Source: Ovoidimarina sp038744785 (lineage in GTDB: Bacteria > Pseudomonadota > Alphaproteobacteria > Rhodobacterales > Rhodobacteraceae). Taken from it: a DNA stretch of 64,000 nucleotides. Location of the stretch: positions 1-64,000 of the forward strand of contig JBCDLX010000012.1 in NCBI GenBank assembly GCA_038744785.1, given 5' to 3'. How positions within the stretch are numbered: position 1 is the first letter of the stretch; every line of letters starts with the position of its first letter. The position numbers and the translations under genes are program-made. The notes under the pieces were generated by a model. The model saw nothing but the letters and a program-made list of their open reading frames with translations. It had not been told where the DNA came from and ran no database searches. Below, piece after piece: positions 17,267-25,034 of the stretch.

Positions 17267-19735
17267 ATGGCCGAAGAGCCAAATCCAGAAGACCTGGAGA
17301 TCGCGGACGAGCTGATCGCCGAGCGACGAGCCGAAGCCCCAGGTGAAACGCCCGAGGATATGACGGCCTGGCAACGCCCCATCACGGCCGCCATCGACGT
17401 GATCAACTACCGCGCTGGTCAGATCATCGCCCTGATGATGGTTCCCTTGATCGCCATCGTTGTGTGGGAGGTCTTTTCACGGAACAGCTTCATCATCCTT
17501 CAAAATGCAGGCTACGAAGAGATTGCCCGCAGCTTGGGTCTTGGCCCAACTCTGCAGGCCTATGACCTCAGCCGCATGATCGCAGGCGTTTTGTGGATGG
17601 CGGGCGCCGGCTACGGATTGATGCGCGGCGTGCATATCCGCGCCGATTTTCTTTATCGCAACTGGAGCAGCAAGACCCAGGCCACCGTGGACGCCACGGC
17701 GTACCTCTTGTTCTTTATACCTTCGATGATCTTCTTCACGGTGGTTTCTGCGCAGTACTGGTACCTGTCTTACGAAACCGGCGAGCGTCTGGCGCTCGAT
17801 AGCGCGTGGCAACCGATCCTCTGGCCTGCACGCTTGGCCATGCCCATCGGGGGGGTACTCCTGCTGTTGCAGGGCCTTCCCGAGGTTTTCCGCGCCTTCC
17901 ACAAGATGGGCAAGGAACGCGAACGTTGGTTCGTGCGCGCCTTACCGATCTATCTGATCGGCCTGACATGGCTTGTTCTGGCGATCTTTGCGCCCGGTCT
18001 GGTGCCGGGCGGGGATTGGTTCACACAGCTGATGTCCGCCCAGCCGGGTCTCAGCAAACCCACCATCGGGCTGATCATGCTGTGCGCGATGCTTTTCGTG
18101 ATCTTCATCGGTTTCCCGATCTCATTCACGTTGGTCTTCCTTGCCTTCGTCTTTGGCATCTGGGGCGCGAACTTCAAGCTCACGACGCTTCTGATGACGT
18201 TGAACATCAACTCCACGATGCTGAACGATCAGCTTATGGCGGTACCGCTCTTTGTTCTGATGGGGATCGTGATGGAATCGGCGGGGCTGATGGAGCGGCT
18301 TTTTGCATCCATCCAGATGATCATGGCCCGCATCCGCGGGTCGCTGTTCATCGCGGTTCTAATCGTGTCGACGATCTTTGCGGCAGCAACAGGCATCGTG
18401 GGCGCTTCGGTGACACTTCTGGGGATCATGGCCGGCGCAACGATGAGCCGGTCGGGCTACAACGTGCAACTCGCCGCAGGGACCATCACCGCAGGGGGCA
18501 CACTGGGCATTCTGATCCCACCGTCGATTATGCTAATCGTGATGGGGCCCGTGCTGGAGGTTTCGACACTCGACCTGTTCCGGGGCGCATTTATTCCAGG
18601 TGCGCTTCTGGCGTCACTTTACTTGCTTTATACACTCGGGCGATGCTGGTTGAACCCCAGCCTCGGCCCCGTGCTCGCCGACGAAGACCAGCCGGGCACA
18701 TCCAGGTTTTACGGAGCCGAGGTTGCCTTGATCTGTCTTGGCATCCTGACGGTGTGCCGGATCTTCGGCCTTGGACTTGGCGGAGCGTTTGCAGGCCCAG
18801 TACCGTTTGCCGGTCTGATCGTGCTGTTGATCACACTCGCCGTTGCCTACGCGGCCTACAGAAACCTAAATGTCCTTAGGCTCGTTTTGCCGATCGCAGT
18901 GCTGTTCCACGTGTACATGATCTTTGCGAATGCGGGCGACGGTGGCGGTCTACCGACATGGTCTGTCATCTTCGCAGCGTTTATCTTGCTATTGGCATTT
19001 CTATCGCGCCAGATCTACGGCGCGGACGCGGTTGAGGGTTTCTACTTTTCGCCCCTCTGGGACGAGTTCTTCGCCGGGCTGATGCCTCCGACGATCCTGA
19101 TCTCATTTGCATTGGGTTCAATCCTCCTTGGCTTCGCAACTCCGGCCGAGGCGGCGGCAATGGGTGCCTTTGGGGCGATCCTGCTGTCCATCGCCTATCG
19201 CAAATTCACGCTTCCAAGCTTCTTCGACAGCCTGATCAAGGCGCTGGAAATTACTGTCCTGATCATGTTCCTGGTCGCCGCGTCGAACTTCTTCGGGGCC
19301 CAGTTCAGTGCACTGGGAACGCCGAAGATGCTGACAGAGCTTCTTTTGGGTCTTGAGATGTCGCCCTATCTGATCCTGCTTTTGGTCATGGCGCTTATCT
19401 TCCTCTTGGGTTGGCCGTTGGAATGGGTTCCGATCGTTCTGATTGTCGTTCCGATCCTTCTTCCTACGGTCGAGGCGCTATCAGTGCACGGGCTTGATCG
19501 CTACGATCTTATGGTCTGGTTCGGAATTCTCGTTGCGGTTAACCTCCAAACGGCCTGGCTCAGCCCGCCTGTGGCATTGTCTGCGTACTTCCTGAAAGGT
19601 GTCGTACCGAACTGGGACCTGAAAGATATCTACCTGGGCATGATGCAATTCATGCTGGTGCAGCTCTTCGGCCTTATCCTGATTTTCATCTTCCCTCAGC
19701 TTGTCCTCTGGCTTCCCAGGATCATGGGAGGCTGA
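17267..19735 (+). CDS. TRAP transporter fused permease (DctQ-DctM)
   Basis: 822 residues. After a 40-residue acidic cytosolic N-terminus, residues 50-245 are a DctQ-type small subunit with four membrane helices (ALMMVPLIAIVVWEVFSRN); residues 250-822 are a DctM-type large subunit with many helices, including GAASVTLLGIMAG-like and GTLGILIPPSIMLIVMGP motifs. About 100 extra residues with hydrophobic segments (near residues 480-590) interrupt DctM. It drives cation-coupled uptake of the ligand delivered by the binding protein. ATG has GGGAGGG 8 bases upstream. Fused Q-M subunits are common in alphaproteobacteria. Confidence 0.9.
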   Translation: MAEEPNPEDLEIADELIAERRAEAPGETPEDMTAWQRPITAAIDVINYRAGQIIALMMVPLIAIVVWEVFSRNSFIILQNAGYEEIARSLGLGPTLQAYDLSRMIAGVLWMAGAGYGLMRGVHIRADFLYRNWSSKTQATVDATAYLLFFIPSMIFFTVVSAQYWYLSYETGERLALDSAWQPILWPARLAMPIGGVLLLLQGLPEVFRAFHKMGKERERWFVRALPIYLIGLTWLVLAIFAPGLVPGGDWFTQLMSAQPGLSKPTIGLIMLCAMLFVIFIGFPISFTLVFLAFVFGIWGANFKLTTLLMTLNINSTMLNDQLMAVPLFVLMGIVMESAGLMERLFASIQMIMARIRGSLFIAVLIVSTIFAAATGIVGASVTLLGIMAGATMSRSGYNVQLAAGTITAGGTLGILIPPSIMLIVMGPVLEVSTLDLFRGAFIPGALLASLYLLYTLGRCWLNPSLGPVLADEDQPGTSRFYGAEVALICLGILTVCRIFGLGLGGAFAGPVPFAGLIVLLITLAVAYAAYRNLNVLRLVLPIAVLFHVYMIFANAGDGGGLPTWSVIFAAFILLLAFLSRQIYGADAVEGFYFSPLWDEFFAGLMPPTILISFALGSILLGFATPAEAAAMGAFGAILLSIAYRKFTLPSFFDSLIKALEITVLIMFLVAASNFFGAQFSALGTPKMLTELLLGLEMSPYLILLLVMALIFLLGWPLEWVPIVLIVVPILLPTVEALSVHGLDRYDLMVWFGILVAVNLQTAWLSPPVALSAYFLKGVVPNWDLKDIYLGMMQFMLVQLFGLILIFIFPQLVLWLPRIMGG

Positions 19736-19738
19736 AGC

Positions 19739-20023
19739 ATGGTGTCCGCACTACGTTCCACGTCGTCGTCCCTCAAGTGGCCGTTTGTCTTGACGTGCGC
19801 CGGGGTTGCGACGTCAAGCTGGCTCGCAGCCAGCTGGCTCGCAGCGCTTGCGCTGTCGTTCGGCAACGCCATCGAGAATGCCAATAAGAAGCAAGATACG
19901 ACACCGGACTGGAGGCGATGGATCCTGAAACGGGACAGTCTGCTTGCTACGTTCGCGATCGTGACGGCTAACATTGCTCTGACCCCTGACACCCATCGGA
20001 AAGTCGCAAAGCTTGGAGAATAG
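19739..20023 (+). CDS. Small hypothetical membrane protein in TRAP operon
   Basis: 94 residues starting 3 bases after the TRAP permease stop and ending 2 bases before the UspA gene. GGGAGG sits 8 bases before the ATG, which supports translation. Residues 12-42 are hydrophobic with a repeated SWLAA motif (one membrane helix or hairpin) and a second weak hydrophobic stretch lies near residue 75. No family recognised. Its position suggests a TRAP accessory protein, but composition is not strongly conserved-looking, so this is tentative. Confidence 0.55.
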   Translation: MVSALRSTSSSLKWPFVLTCAGVATSSWLAASWLAALALSFGNAIENANKKQDTTPDWRRWILKRDSLLATFAIVTANIALTPDTHRKVAKLGE

Positions 20024-20025
20024 AA

Positions 20026-20430
20026 TTGTACAAAAGAATCCTAGTTCCATTGGCTCTGGATCATGGGCTTTCCCCGACACTTCTTGAAATCGCGCGCAGG
20101 CTCTTGCTTCCGGGCGGAGAGGTTGTGGCCCTGCATGTGGTCGAGGCGGCGTTTGGCCTGGCACGAGCGACCCAAAGCGATGCCCACGCCCAGCGCGCGT
20201 TTGATCGCGCCCGAGCACTGATGAAAGAGAAGCTCCTGGATGAAGACGAGGTCACGGGACACGTCGTCGAAGGCCACGTCTATCGCAGCATTGTCGAATT
20301 TGCATCCGAGCGGGATATCGGCTGCATTGTTGTGGGATCTCACAAGCCAGAGCTTAGCGACTATCTGCTTGGCTCGACCGCGGCGAACGTTGTGCGACAC
20401 GCGCCCTGCGCCGTCCACGTACACAGGTGA
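20026..20430 (+). CDS. Universal stress protein, UspA family (TeaD-like position)
   Basis: 134 residues, beginning with TTG at 20026 (YKRILVPLALDHG follows, the usual UspA start) and GGAGAA about 8 bases upstream. The C-terminus has the ATP-binding motif G-x2-G-x9-G(S/T) in recognisable form: VVGSHKPELSDYLLGSTAAN, then VVRHAPCAVHVHR. Cytoplasmic nucleotide-binding protein. UspA genes in TRAP operons, such as TeaD of the ectoine system, modulate transport; a similar role is inferred here. Confidence 0.85.
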   Translation: MYKRILVPLALDHGLSPTLLEIARRLLLPGGEVVALHVVEAAFGLARATQSDAHAQRAFDRARALMKEKLLDEDEVTGHVVEGHVYRSIVEFASERDIGCIVVGSHKPELSDYLLGSTAANVVRHAPCAVHVHR

Positions 20431-20605
20431 ACGTAATGCGGTCTCGTGGGGTGGTAACCCGACCTTCTTGGCCGCGCGAATACTTGCCCTGACCAGACCG
20501 AAAGACCCTAGGTGCACCCGCTGGGTCGCGCGTTCTATGGCAGCGACGGGGGGTGCGCCAGAACGAAAGCTGCCCGCTGCTTCAGCACCCCTATGGGCCA
20601 ACAAG

Positions 20606-20633
20606 CCATAAGGTGTCTGTAGTCACCTTATGG
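20606..20633. terminator. Perfect 10-bp hairpin between convergent genes
   Basis: CCATAAGGTG and CACCTTATGG form a perfect 10-bp stem with an 8-base loop, in the 259-base gap between the ends of the UspA and LysR genes. It lacks T tracts, so it may be a bidirectional terminator or only a structured element. Confidence 0.45.
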
Positions 20634-20689
20634 TCGTTCGTGCAAACGCACAGGTCATTTGCAATTGTCCGGCATCGCAATGTGCGGAC

Positions 20690-21580
20690 TTATCCGGGCA
20701 CGCGTTCGAAGCAGGCCTTCGCCAGTTCGCCGAACAGCTTTGTCTTTTGCGCGGTGCGGGCCTCAGGGGCAAAGACGAACCATATAGGCGCAGAAGGTTC
20801 CCACAGCGAGTCGGGCAGGATCTCCACAAGTCTCCGATCCTGCAGCTCTGATTTGACTGCAAGACGCGATTTTATCGCAAGTCCAAGGCCCTGGACGGCG
20901 CCTTCAGTCAGCATATCGGAATTCGAAACCGAAACGGTACTGTGCGCGGTGACGTCCCGTCGGCGTCCCTTTGCATCTTTCACAGCAAGTCGCCGCTGCC
21001 AAGGCAAGGTCACCCACGGTGCTTCAAACAGTGCGTCGATGCACTTGAAGGGGCCGTGAGCGTCCAGAAAAGCAGGCGCGCAGCATATAATCCGATGGTT
21101 GTCGCACAGCTTCCGGGCAACCAGTGAACTGTCTTCAAGCTGGCCGACCCGAATTCCACAGTCCTGGCCTTCGGCGACAAGCGACACGTAGCGATCCACC
21201 GCAAGAAACTCGAACGTCAATTTCGGATGTGCGCGGTTGAAGTCCGGCAAGGCCGGGAGAATGAAGCGCGACAAGATCCAGGGTGACATTGTGACCCTTA
21301 GATTGCCCGACAATTCCGCCACGCCACTGCCAGCATCCCGCTCAGCCTGCGACAGATCCGCCAGAATTGGCTGAACGCGCTCGAAGAACACCTGACCCTC
21401 GGCCGAAAGCAGTAGAACGCGGCTGTTTCGGTGAAAAAGCGTAAGCCGCAATGCCGATTCGAGTTTTGCCAGACGGTGACTAACGGTCGCTGGCGAAACG
21501 CCAAGCCGCCGGGCGCAGGCGGTCACACCGCCCGTCTCTGCGATGACGACAAAGGTCTTTAGATCATCGACGCTGTACAT
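20690..21580 (-). CDS. LysR family transcriptional regulator
   Basis: 296 residues. N-terminal winged helix at residues 1-62 (DDLKTFVVIAETGGVTACAR, then RLGVSPATVSHRLAKLE, then LFHRNSRVLLLSAEG), followed by a periplasmic-binding-protein-like effector domain from about residue 90. ATG at 21578-21580. Divergent from the secreted beta-propeller gene with a 92-base gap, a classic LysR arrangement, so it probably controls that gene. An AAAATTT-C-AAATTTT palindrome begins 3 bases upstream of its start. Confidence 0.88.
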   Translation of the reverse strand: MYSVDDLKTFVVIAETGGVTACARRLGVSPATVSHRLAKLESALRLTLFHRNSRVLLLSAEGQVFFERVQPILADLSQAERDAGSGVAELSGNLRVTMSPWILSRFILPALPDFNRAHPKLTFEFLAVDRYVSLVAEGQDCGIRVGQLEDSSLVARKLCDNHRIICCAPAFLDAHGPFKCIDALFEAPWVTLPWQRRLAVKDAKGRRRDVTAHSTVSVSNSDMLTEGAVQGLGLAIKSRLAVKSELQDRRLVEILPDSLWEPSAPIWFVFAPEARTAQKTKLFGELAKACFERVPG

Positions 21581-21583
21581 TCG

Positions 21584-21598
21584 AAAATTTCAAATTTT
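21584..21598. promoter_or_regulatory. Putative LysR operator
   Basis: AAAATTT C AAATTTT is a 15-base near-perfect inverted repeat in the divergent gap, 3 bases upstream of the LysR start codon. Its position over the LysR ribosome-site region would suit autorepression. Binding is inferred. Confidence 0.4.
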
Positions 21599-21672
21599 AG
21601 TTTCACCTTTTGCCTTCTGTCGTTTGATTATTTCAACACCTATTGTCCCGTCAATTGTTGAGGAGGACATCA

Positions 21673-22752
21673 ATGAAACACTACCTGATCGCCATCAGCA
21701 CTGTGTTTGCGCTTGCGGGCGCGGCCAGCGGGCAAGAGCTTGAAACCTATTTGGAGTTCCCGCGCGATACGCCGCCGGGCAACCTGGCCATCGCCCCGGA
21801 CGGCCGCATGTTCATGTCGGTCCACGAATTCTACGGCCCCGAATTGCGCGTGGTGGAGGTCATGAACGACGGCAGCACAGTCCCGTATCCAACAGAGGAT
21901 TGGGCGCGCGCGCCAACAGAGGATGACGACGGTCTGAACGGCGTGCTGGGCTTGCGCGTGGACCGCGAAGGCATTTTGTGGATGCTGGACGGCCAGGGCG
22001 AAAATCAGACCGGGCGGGTCGTTGGCTGGAACACCCAAACCGAAGAACTGTCAGCGATCTACTACATCGGTGCGCCGGTTGCGCGGCCCTATTCGTTCTT
22101 GAACGATCTGGCCGTCGACCGCGAGAACGAGGCAATCTACATCTCTGACACGGCCAATCACGTCAACTCTGCGATCATCGTGATCGACCTCGAGACGGGG
22201 CGCGCGCGCCGGGTTCTGGAAGGCAGTCAGTACACTCGCGCGGAAAACACACCGATGGTCATTGATGGGCGTGAAATCCTTCTAGGCGGTAATCCGGCGA
22301 TGATTGGCATCAATCCGATCACGGTCGATCCCACCAATACGTGGGTTTACTTCGCGCCGATGACGGGCAGCGCCATGTACCGGATCCGAACGACCGATCT
22401 GTTGGACGAAGACCTGGACGATGCAGCGCTTGAGGCGCGGGTGGAACGCTATGGCGACAAGCCGATTTCAGACGGATCGACGGTGGATGCAGCCGGTAAC
22501 GTGTACATCACCGCAATGACCGATAACGCCATCGGCGTCACGCGGCCCGATGGCAGCTACGAGGTGCTGTTCCAGTCCGCAGAAGACTTACCGTGGCCCG
22601 ACGGGTTTTCGATCGGGGCCGACGGGTATGTTTACGCAACTATCAATGAACTGCACCGCTCGCCCGTTCTCAATGGAGGTGAGGACGCATCCCTGGGCAC
22701 ATATCGGATTGTCCGCTTCCCAGCGCTCGGACCCGCGATCTCGGGCCGATAG
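21673..22752 (+). CDS. Secreted royal-jelly/SMP-30-like beta-propeller protein
   Basis: 359 residues with a Sec signal peptide (MKHYLIAISTVFALAGAASG, cleavage near residue 20). Residues 40-350 have the recurring DREG/D..G.W pattern of a six-bladed propeller (DREGILWMLDGQGENQ, DRENEAIYISDTANHVNSA, YFAPMTGSAMYRIRT), matching the major royal jelly protein family related to SMP-30 lactonases. Probably a periplasmic lactonase or binding protein; substrate unknown. ATG at 21673 has AGGAGG 6 bases upstream. Regulated probably by the divergent LysR protein. Confidence 0.8.
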   Translation: MKHYLIAISTVFALAGAASGQELETYLEFPRDTPPGNLAIAPDGRMFMSVHEFYGPELRVVEVMNDGSTVPYPTEDWARAPTEDDDGLNGVLGLRVDREGILWMLDGQGENQTGRVVGWNTQTEELSAIYYIGAPVARPYSFLNDLAVDRENEAIYISDTANHVNSAIIVIDLETGRARRVLEGSQYTRAENTPMVIDGREILLGGNPAMIGINPITVDPTNTWVYFAPMTGSAMYRIRTTDLLDEDLDDAALEARVERYGDKPISDGSTVDAAGNVYITAMTDNAIGVTRPDGSYEVLFQSAEDLPWPDGFSIGADGYVYATINELHRSPVLNGGEDASLGTYRIVRFPALGPAISGR

Positions 22753-22761
22753 GCGCCACAT

Positions 22762-22795
22762 GGCGCGCCGGGTCAAACGTACAAAACCCGGCGCC
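22762..22795. terminator. Hairpin between convergent genes
   Basis: GCGCCGGGT-type left arm (22762-22773) pairs with ACCCGGCGC (22786-22794) around a 12-base A-rich loop. It lies between the stops of the beta-propeller gene and the small secreted gene on the other strand, and may serve both as a terminator; no clear T tract is present. Confidence 0.45.
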
Positions 22796-22797
22796 GC

Positions 22798-23073
22798 CTA
22801 GAAGAAGCGCCGAAATCTGCTTCTGACCTCTTGGTTCCAAACCACGCGCGCGCCGTCCCGCTCGCGATACCAAAGTGTGGCCCAACTCCGTGGTCGCAAC
22901 TTTGACAACCACACGCGATTGGGCACGTGGTAAATCGTGCCATCTGCAAGCTGGACAAGCTGTCTTTCGCTGTCGCGCGCTACGATCTGCCCGGTAGTCA
23001 CACAGCACGCCAGCACCATGTCGGCGGAAAACAACGCAATTACAAAGGCCAATACCGACGGGAAACGTTTCAA
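22798..23073 (-). CDS. Small secreted protein, DUF1344-like
   Basis: 91 residues starting with TTG at 23071-23073 (GGAGG 7 bases upstream). Signal peptide RFPSVLAFVIALFSADMVLA, then a short beta domain (GQIVARDSERQLVQLADGTI, then YHVPNRVWLSKLRPRSWATL) that resembles DUF1344 in which a residue series alternates with TVTLDDG-like strands. A CC pair follows the signal, possibly a lipid attachment or metal site. Periplasmic; function unknown. It lies 170 bases downstream of the metallothionein gene on the same strand. Confidence 0.55.
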   Translation of the reverse strand: MKRFPSVLAFVIALFSADMVLACCVTTGQIVARDSERQLVQLADGTIYHVPNRVWLSKLRPRSWATLWYRERDGARVVWNQEVRSRFRRFF

Positions 23074-23243
23074 AGCCGATCCTCCGGTTCGAGAAATGCC
23101 TCGATCTCTTGCAGCCGATTATTCCCCGCGAGCGGCTGATTGGGCAAGGTTAAAGCACCCGTCGCCCCCATCAACTGGGCGTGAAGGCGACTTGGCAAAT
23201 GCACGGCCGCCAGAACGGGCGCCCGTGCTTCGTCACCTATGTG

Positions 23244-23411
23244 TCAGCCGTGGCAGGTGCATCCCGCGTGCCCACAGCCGGAACCGTCCGGGTGCCCTGC
23301 TGCGCAAGCGTCGCTACAGTAGTTGCGGTCATCCTTTTTCACGGCTTCGCTGACGTCGACGACGCACAGGCAATCGTCGCAGGCACATTTCTGTTGCGTT
23401 ACATTTGGCAT
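23244..23411 (-). CDS. Bacterial metallothionein
   Basis: 55 residues from ATG 23409-23411 with AAGGAG 7 bases upstream. Nine Cys and three His are arranged as CACDDCLC, a Tyr-Cys (NYCSDACAAGH) and CGHAGCTC, which matches the SmtA/BmtA bacterial metallothionein family (zinc finger-like fold binding about four Zn or Cd). It sequesters zinc, cadmium or copper in the cytoplasm. The gene lies directly after the ArsR/SmtB gene, like smtAB, and is probably repressed by it. Confidence 0.88.
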   Translation of the reverse strand: MPNVTQQKCACDDCLCVVDVSEAVKKDDRNYCSDACAAGHPDGSGCGHAGCTCHG

Positions 23412-23428
23412 GGTCTTCTCCTTTGGCT

Positions 23429-23716
23429 TCAATCGGTTTCGTTGTGCTCATGCGCGAACAGGTGATCTATCATGATGTTCAGAACGCTCGGCACACAGGC
23501 ATCCGCCATCGCGTAGAATACTTGCTTGCCGCGCCTGTCAGATTTAAGGATGCGGGCCGATCGCAGCAGACGCAAATGATGACTGGTCAGAGAAGCTGAC
23601 AACCCAAGGGTGTCGGCAATCTCTCCGGCAGCGAGTTCTTGGTCCATACATGCGATGACAATCGAAAGCCGCGTCGGATCCGCTAAGAGCCCGAAGGTTT
23701 CGGCAAGCTCAGTCAT
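23429..23716 (-). CDS. ArsR/SmtB family metal-sensing repressor
   Basis: 95 residues from ATG 23714-23716. Winged helix: GLLADPTRLSIVIACM, LAAGEIADTLGLSASLTSHH (recognition helix), LRLLRSARILKSDRRGKQVF. The C-terminal helix carries DHLFAHEH, consistent with the alpha5 metal site (Asp/His...His/Glu) of SmtB and CzrA. An ATG at 23746 is in frame but lies inside a good -10 hexamer (TATGAT), so I prefer the later start. It probably represses the metallothionein gene and itself through a 28-bp palindrome at 23750-23777, and releases it on zinc or a similar metal. Confidence 0.85.
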   Translation of the reverse strand: MTELAETFGLLADPTRLSIVIACMDQELAAGEIADTLGLSASLTSHHLRLLRSARILKSDRRGKQVFYAMADACVPSVLNIMIDHLFAHEHNETD

Positions 23717-23749
23717 TTGATCGGTATGAATCACACGCGTAATCATACT

Positions 23750-23777
23750 AAACAATTAAACATATGTTCAATTGTTT
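23750..23777. promoter_or_regulatory. ArsR/SmtB-type operator overlapping the promoter
   Basis: A 28-base inverted repeat centred on CATATG (23761-23766), arms AAACAATT (23750-23757) and AATTGTTT (23770-23777); 13 of 14 paired positions are complementary. On the minus strand TTGAAC (-35) and TATGAT (-10), 18 bases apart, overlap it, so bound repressor would block transcription of the ArsR-metallothionein operon. Confidence 0.65.
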
Positions 23778-23891
23778 GTCTATCTGGTCATTCCTCATAA
23801 TTTCAATGGAAATCGGCTCGGGCGTAAAGCAGGGCGAGATGAAACTGAGGTCTCCGAACGTGTCAAATAAGCTGCAGCGACAAGTTGACTT

Positions 23892-23917
23892 ATATCCCCT
23901 CCTTCAGGATAGGATAT
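23892..23917. promoter_or_regulatory. Putative CsoR/RcnR operator
   Basis: ATATCC (23892-23897) and GGATAT (23912-23917) form an inverted repeat around a C/G-rich centre (CCTCCTTCAGGATA), ending 3 bases before the CsoR-type ATG. C/G tracts flanked by A/T are typical of CsoR/RcnR sites. Binding is inferred. Confidence 0.45.
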
Positions 23918-23920
23918 GCA

Positions 23921-24184
23921 ATGCTCCATGCAAGCCATCCAGAAATTCAGAAGCGCCTGAAGCGCGCGCACGGTCATCTGGCGAAAGTCATCGAAATGAT
24001 CGAGAGAGAGGATCCTTGTAAGGACATTGCTCAGCAACTGCGTGCGGTTGAAAGCGCGGTGACGAAAGCCAAGGTGGCGTTGATCCATGACCACGTTGGG
24101 CATTGCCTTGCCGATGCGGCCGACAACCCAAGTGACCGCGCGGCGCAGTTGGCAGAGTTCCGAGAAATCACTCGGTATCTATAG
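23921..24184 (+). CDS. CsoR/RcnR family metal-sensing repressor
   Basis: 87 residues, all helical. The family core is KRLKRAHGHLAKVIEMIE, then CKDIAQQLRAVESAV and ALIHDHVGHCLAD. Metal ligands by position are Cys33, His58 and Cys62, with His3 and His6 near the N-terminus; this is the C-H-C set of CsoR plus possible N-terminal His, as in the nickel sensor InrS. Adjacent nickel/cobalt exporter makes Ni or Co the likely signal. ATG 23921 follows AGGATAGGATA; the longer frame to 23885 is less likely. It ends at the ribosome site of the next gene. Confidence 0.85.
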   Translation: MLHASHPEIQKRLKRAHGHLAKVIEMIEREDPCKDIAQQLRAVESAVTKAKVALIHDHVGHCLADAADNPSDRAAQLAEFREITRYL

Positions 24185-24197
24185 GGGGGAGGCGATC

Positions 24198-25034
24198 ATG
24201 GACCTTACGGGCATGATCGAAGCAGGCGGCGCGAACCCTGTTTTACTCTTTGCCTTTGCACTGGCGCTCGGGGCGCTGCACGGGTTGGAGCCGGGGCACT
24301 CCAAAACCATGATGGCGGCCTACATCATCGCGGTGCATGGCACGGTAAAACAGGCAATACTTCTTGGGGTTTCGGCCGCCTTTTCGCACTCGATCATTGT
24401 TTGGGTGCTCGCAATGCTTGCACTTCTCTGGGGCAACGACCTGATCGGAGAAGAGCTGGAGCCCTGGTTCATGATCGTATCCGGGTTTCTGGTCTTGGGC
24501 ATCGCCGTCTGGATGTTTTGGCAACAGACCGGCGCGGGCCATCGCCACGACCCAGATCATCATCATCATCATCATCATAATCATCATCATGAAGATGACC
24601 ATGCCCATACCCATGTGGCATCGGTTGGCCTAGACGATCCGCATATGGACGCCCATGCCCGGGCGCATGCCGACGAAATCCGCGCCCGGTTGGCATCAGG
24701 GCGTACGGGCAGTTGGCAGACGATCCTTTTTGGCCTGTCCGGAGGGCTAATCCCCTGCCCTGCGGCGATCACGGTTTTTATCCTGTGTCTGCATCTCGGC
24801 AAGGTTGCACTTGGCGTCACACTTGTCAGCGCCTTCTCGCTTGGGTTGGCAGCAACGCTTGTCGCCGTTGGGGTGGTCGCAGCTGTCGGACTGAAAGCGG
24901 TGTCTGCAAGAACATCGCGTTTTGATGCGGTTATGGCGGCAGCACCTTGGATATCTGCCGCATTGATCGCGGTGATAGGTCTTCTCATCATCTGGTCCGG
25001 TTACAGCCATCTCGGACACGGACATGCCCACTGA
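24198..25034 (+). CDS. rcnA: NicO/RcnA family nickel/cobalt exporter
   Basis: 278 residues with about six membrane helices. Conserved helix motif ALHGLEPGHSKTMMAAY near residue 30 and a second motif GGLIPCPAAITVFILC near residue 183 are characteristic of NicO/RcnA. Between helices lies a cytosolic His-rich loop (residues about 115-139) with a run of seven His and further His/Asp. It exports Ni2+/Co2+ across the inner membrane. ATG 24198 has GGGGGAGG upstream, 13 bases after the CsoR-type stop, so the two form an operon with metal-dependent induction. The name follows the E. coli family; metal specificity is inferred. Confidence 0.85.
   Translation: MDLTGMIEAGGANPVLLFAFALALGALHGLEPGHSKTMMAAYIIAVHGTVKQAILLGVSAAFSHSIIVWVLAMLALLWGNDLIGEELEPWFMIVSGFLVLGIAVWMFWQQTGAGHRHDPDHHHHHHHNHHHEDDHAHTHVASVGLDDPHMDAHARAHADEIRARLASGRTGSWQTILFGLSGGLIPCPAAITVFILCLHLGKVALGVTLVSAFSLGLAATLVAVGVVAAVGLKAVSARTSRFDAVMAAAPWISAALIAVIGLLIIWSGYSHLGHGHAH

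Noticed and set aside
24556..24598. CAT microsatellite or simple repeat
   Set aside because: The repeat is in frame and encodes the His-rich loop of the exporter.
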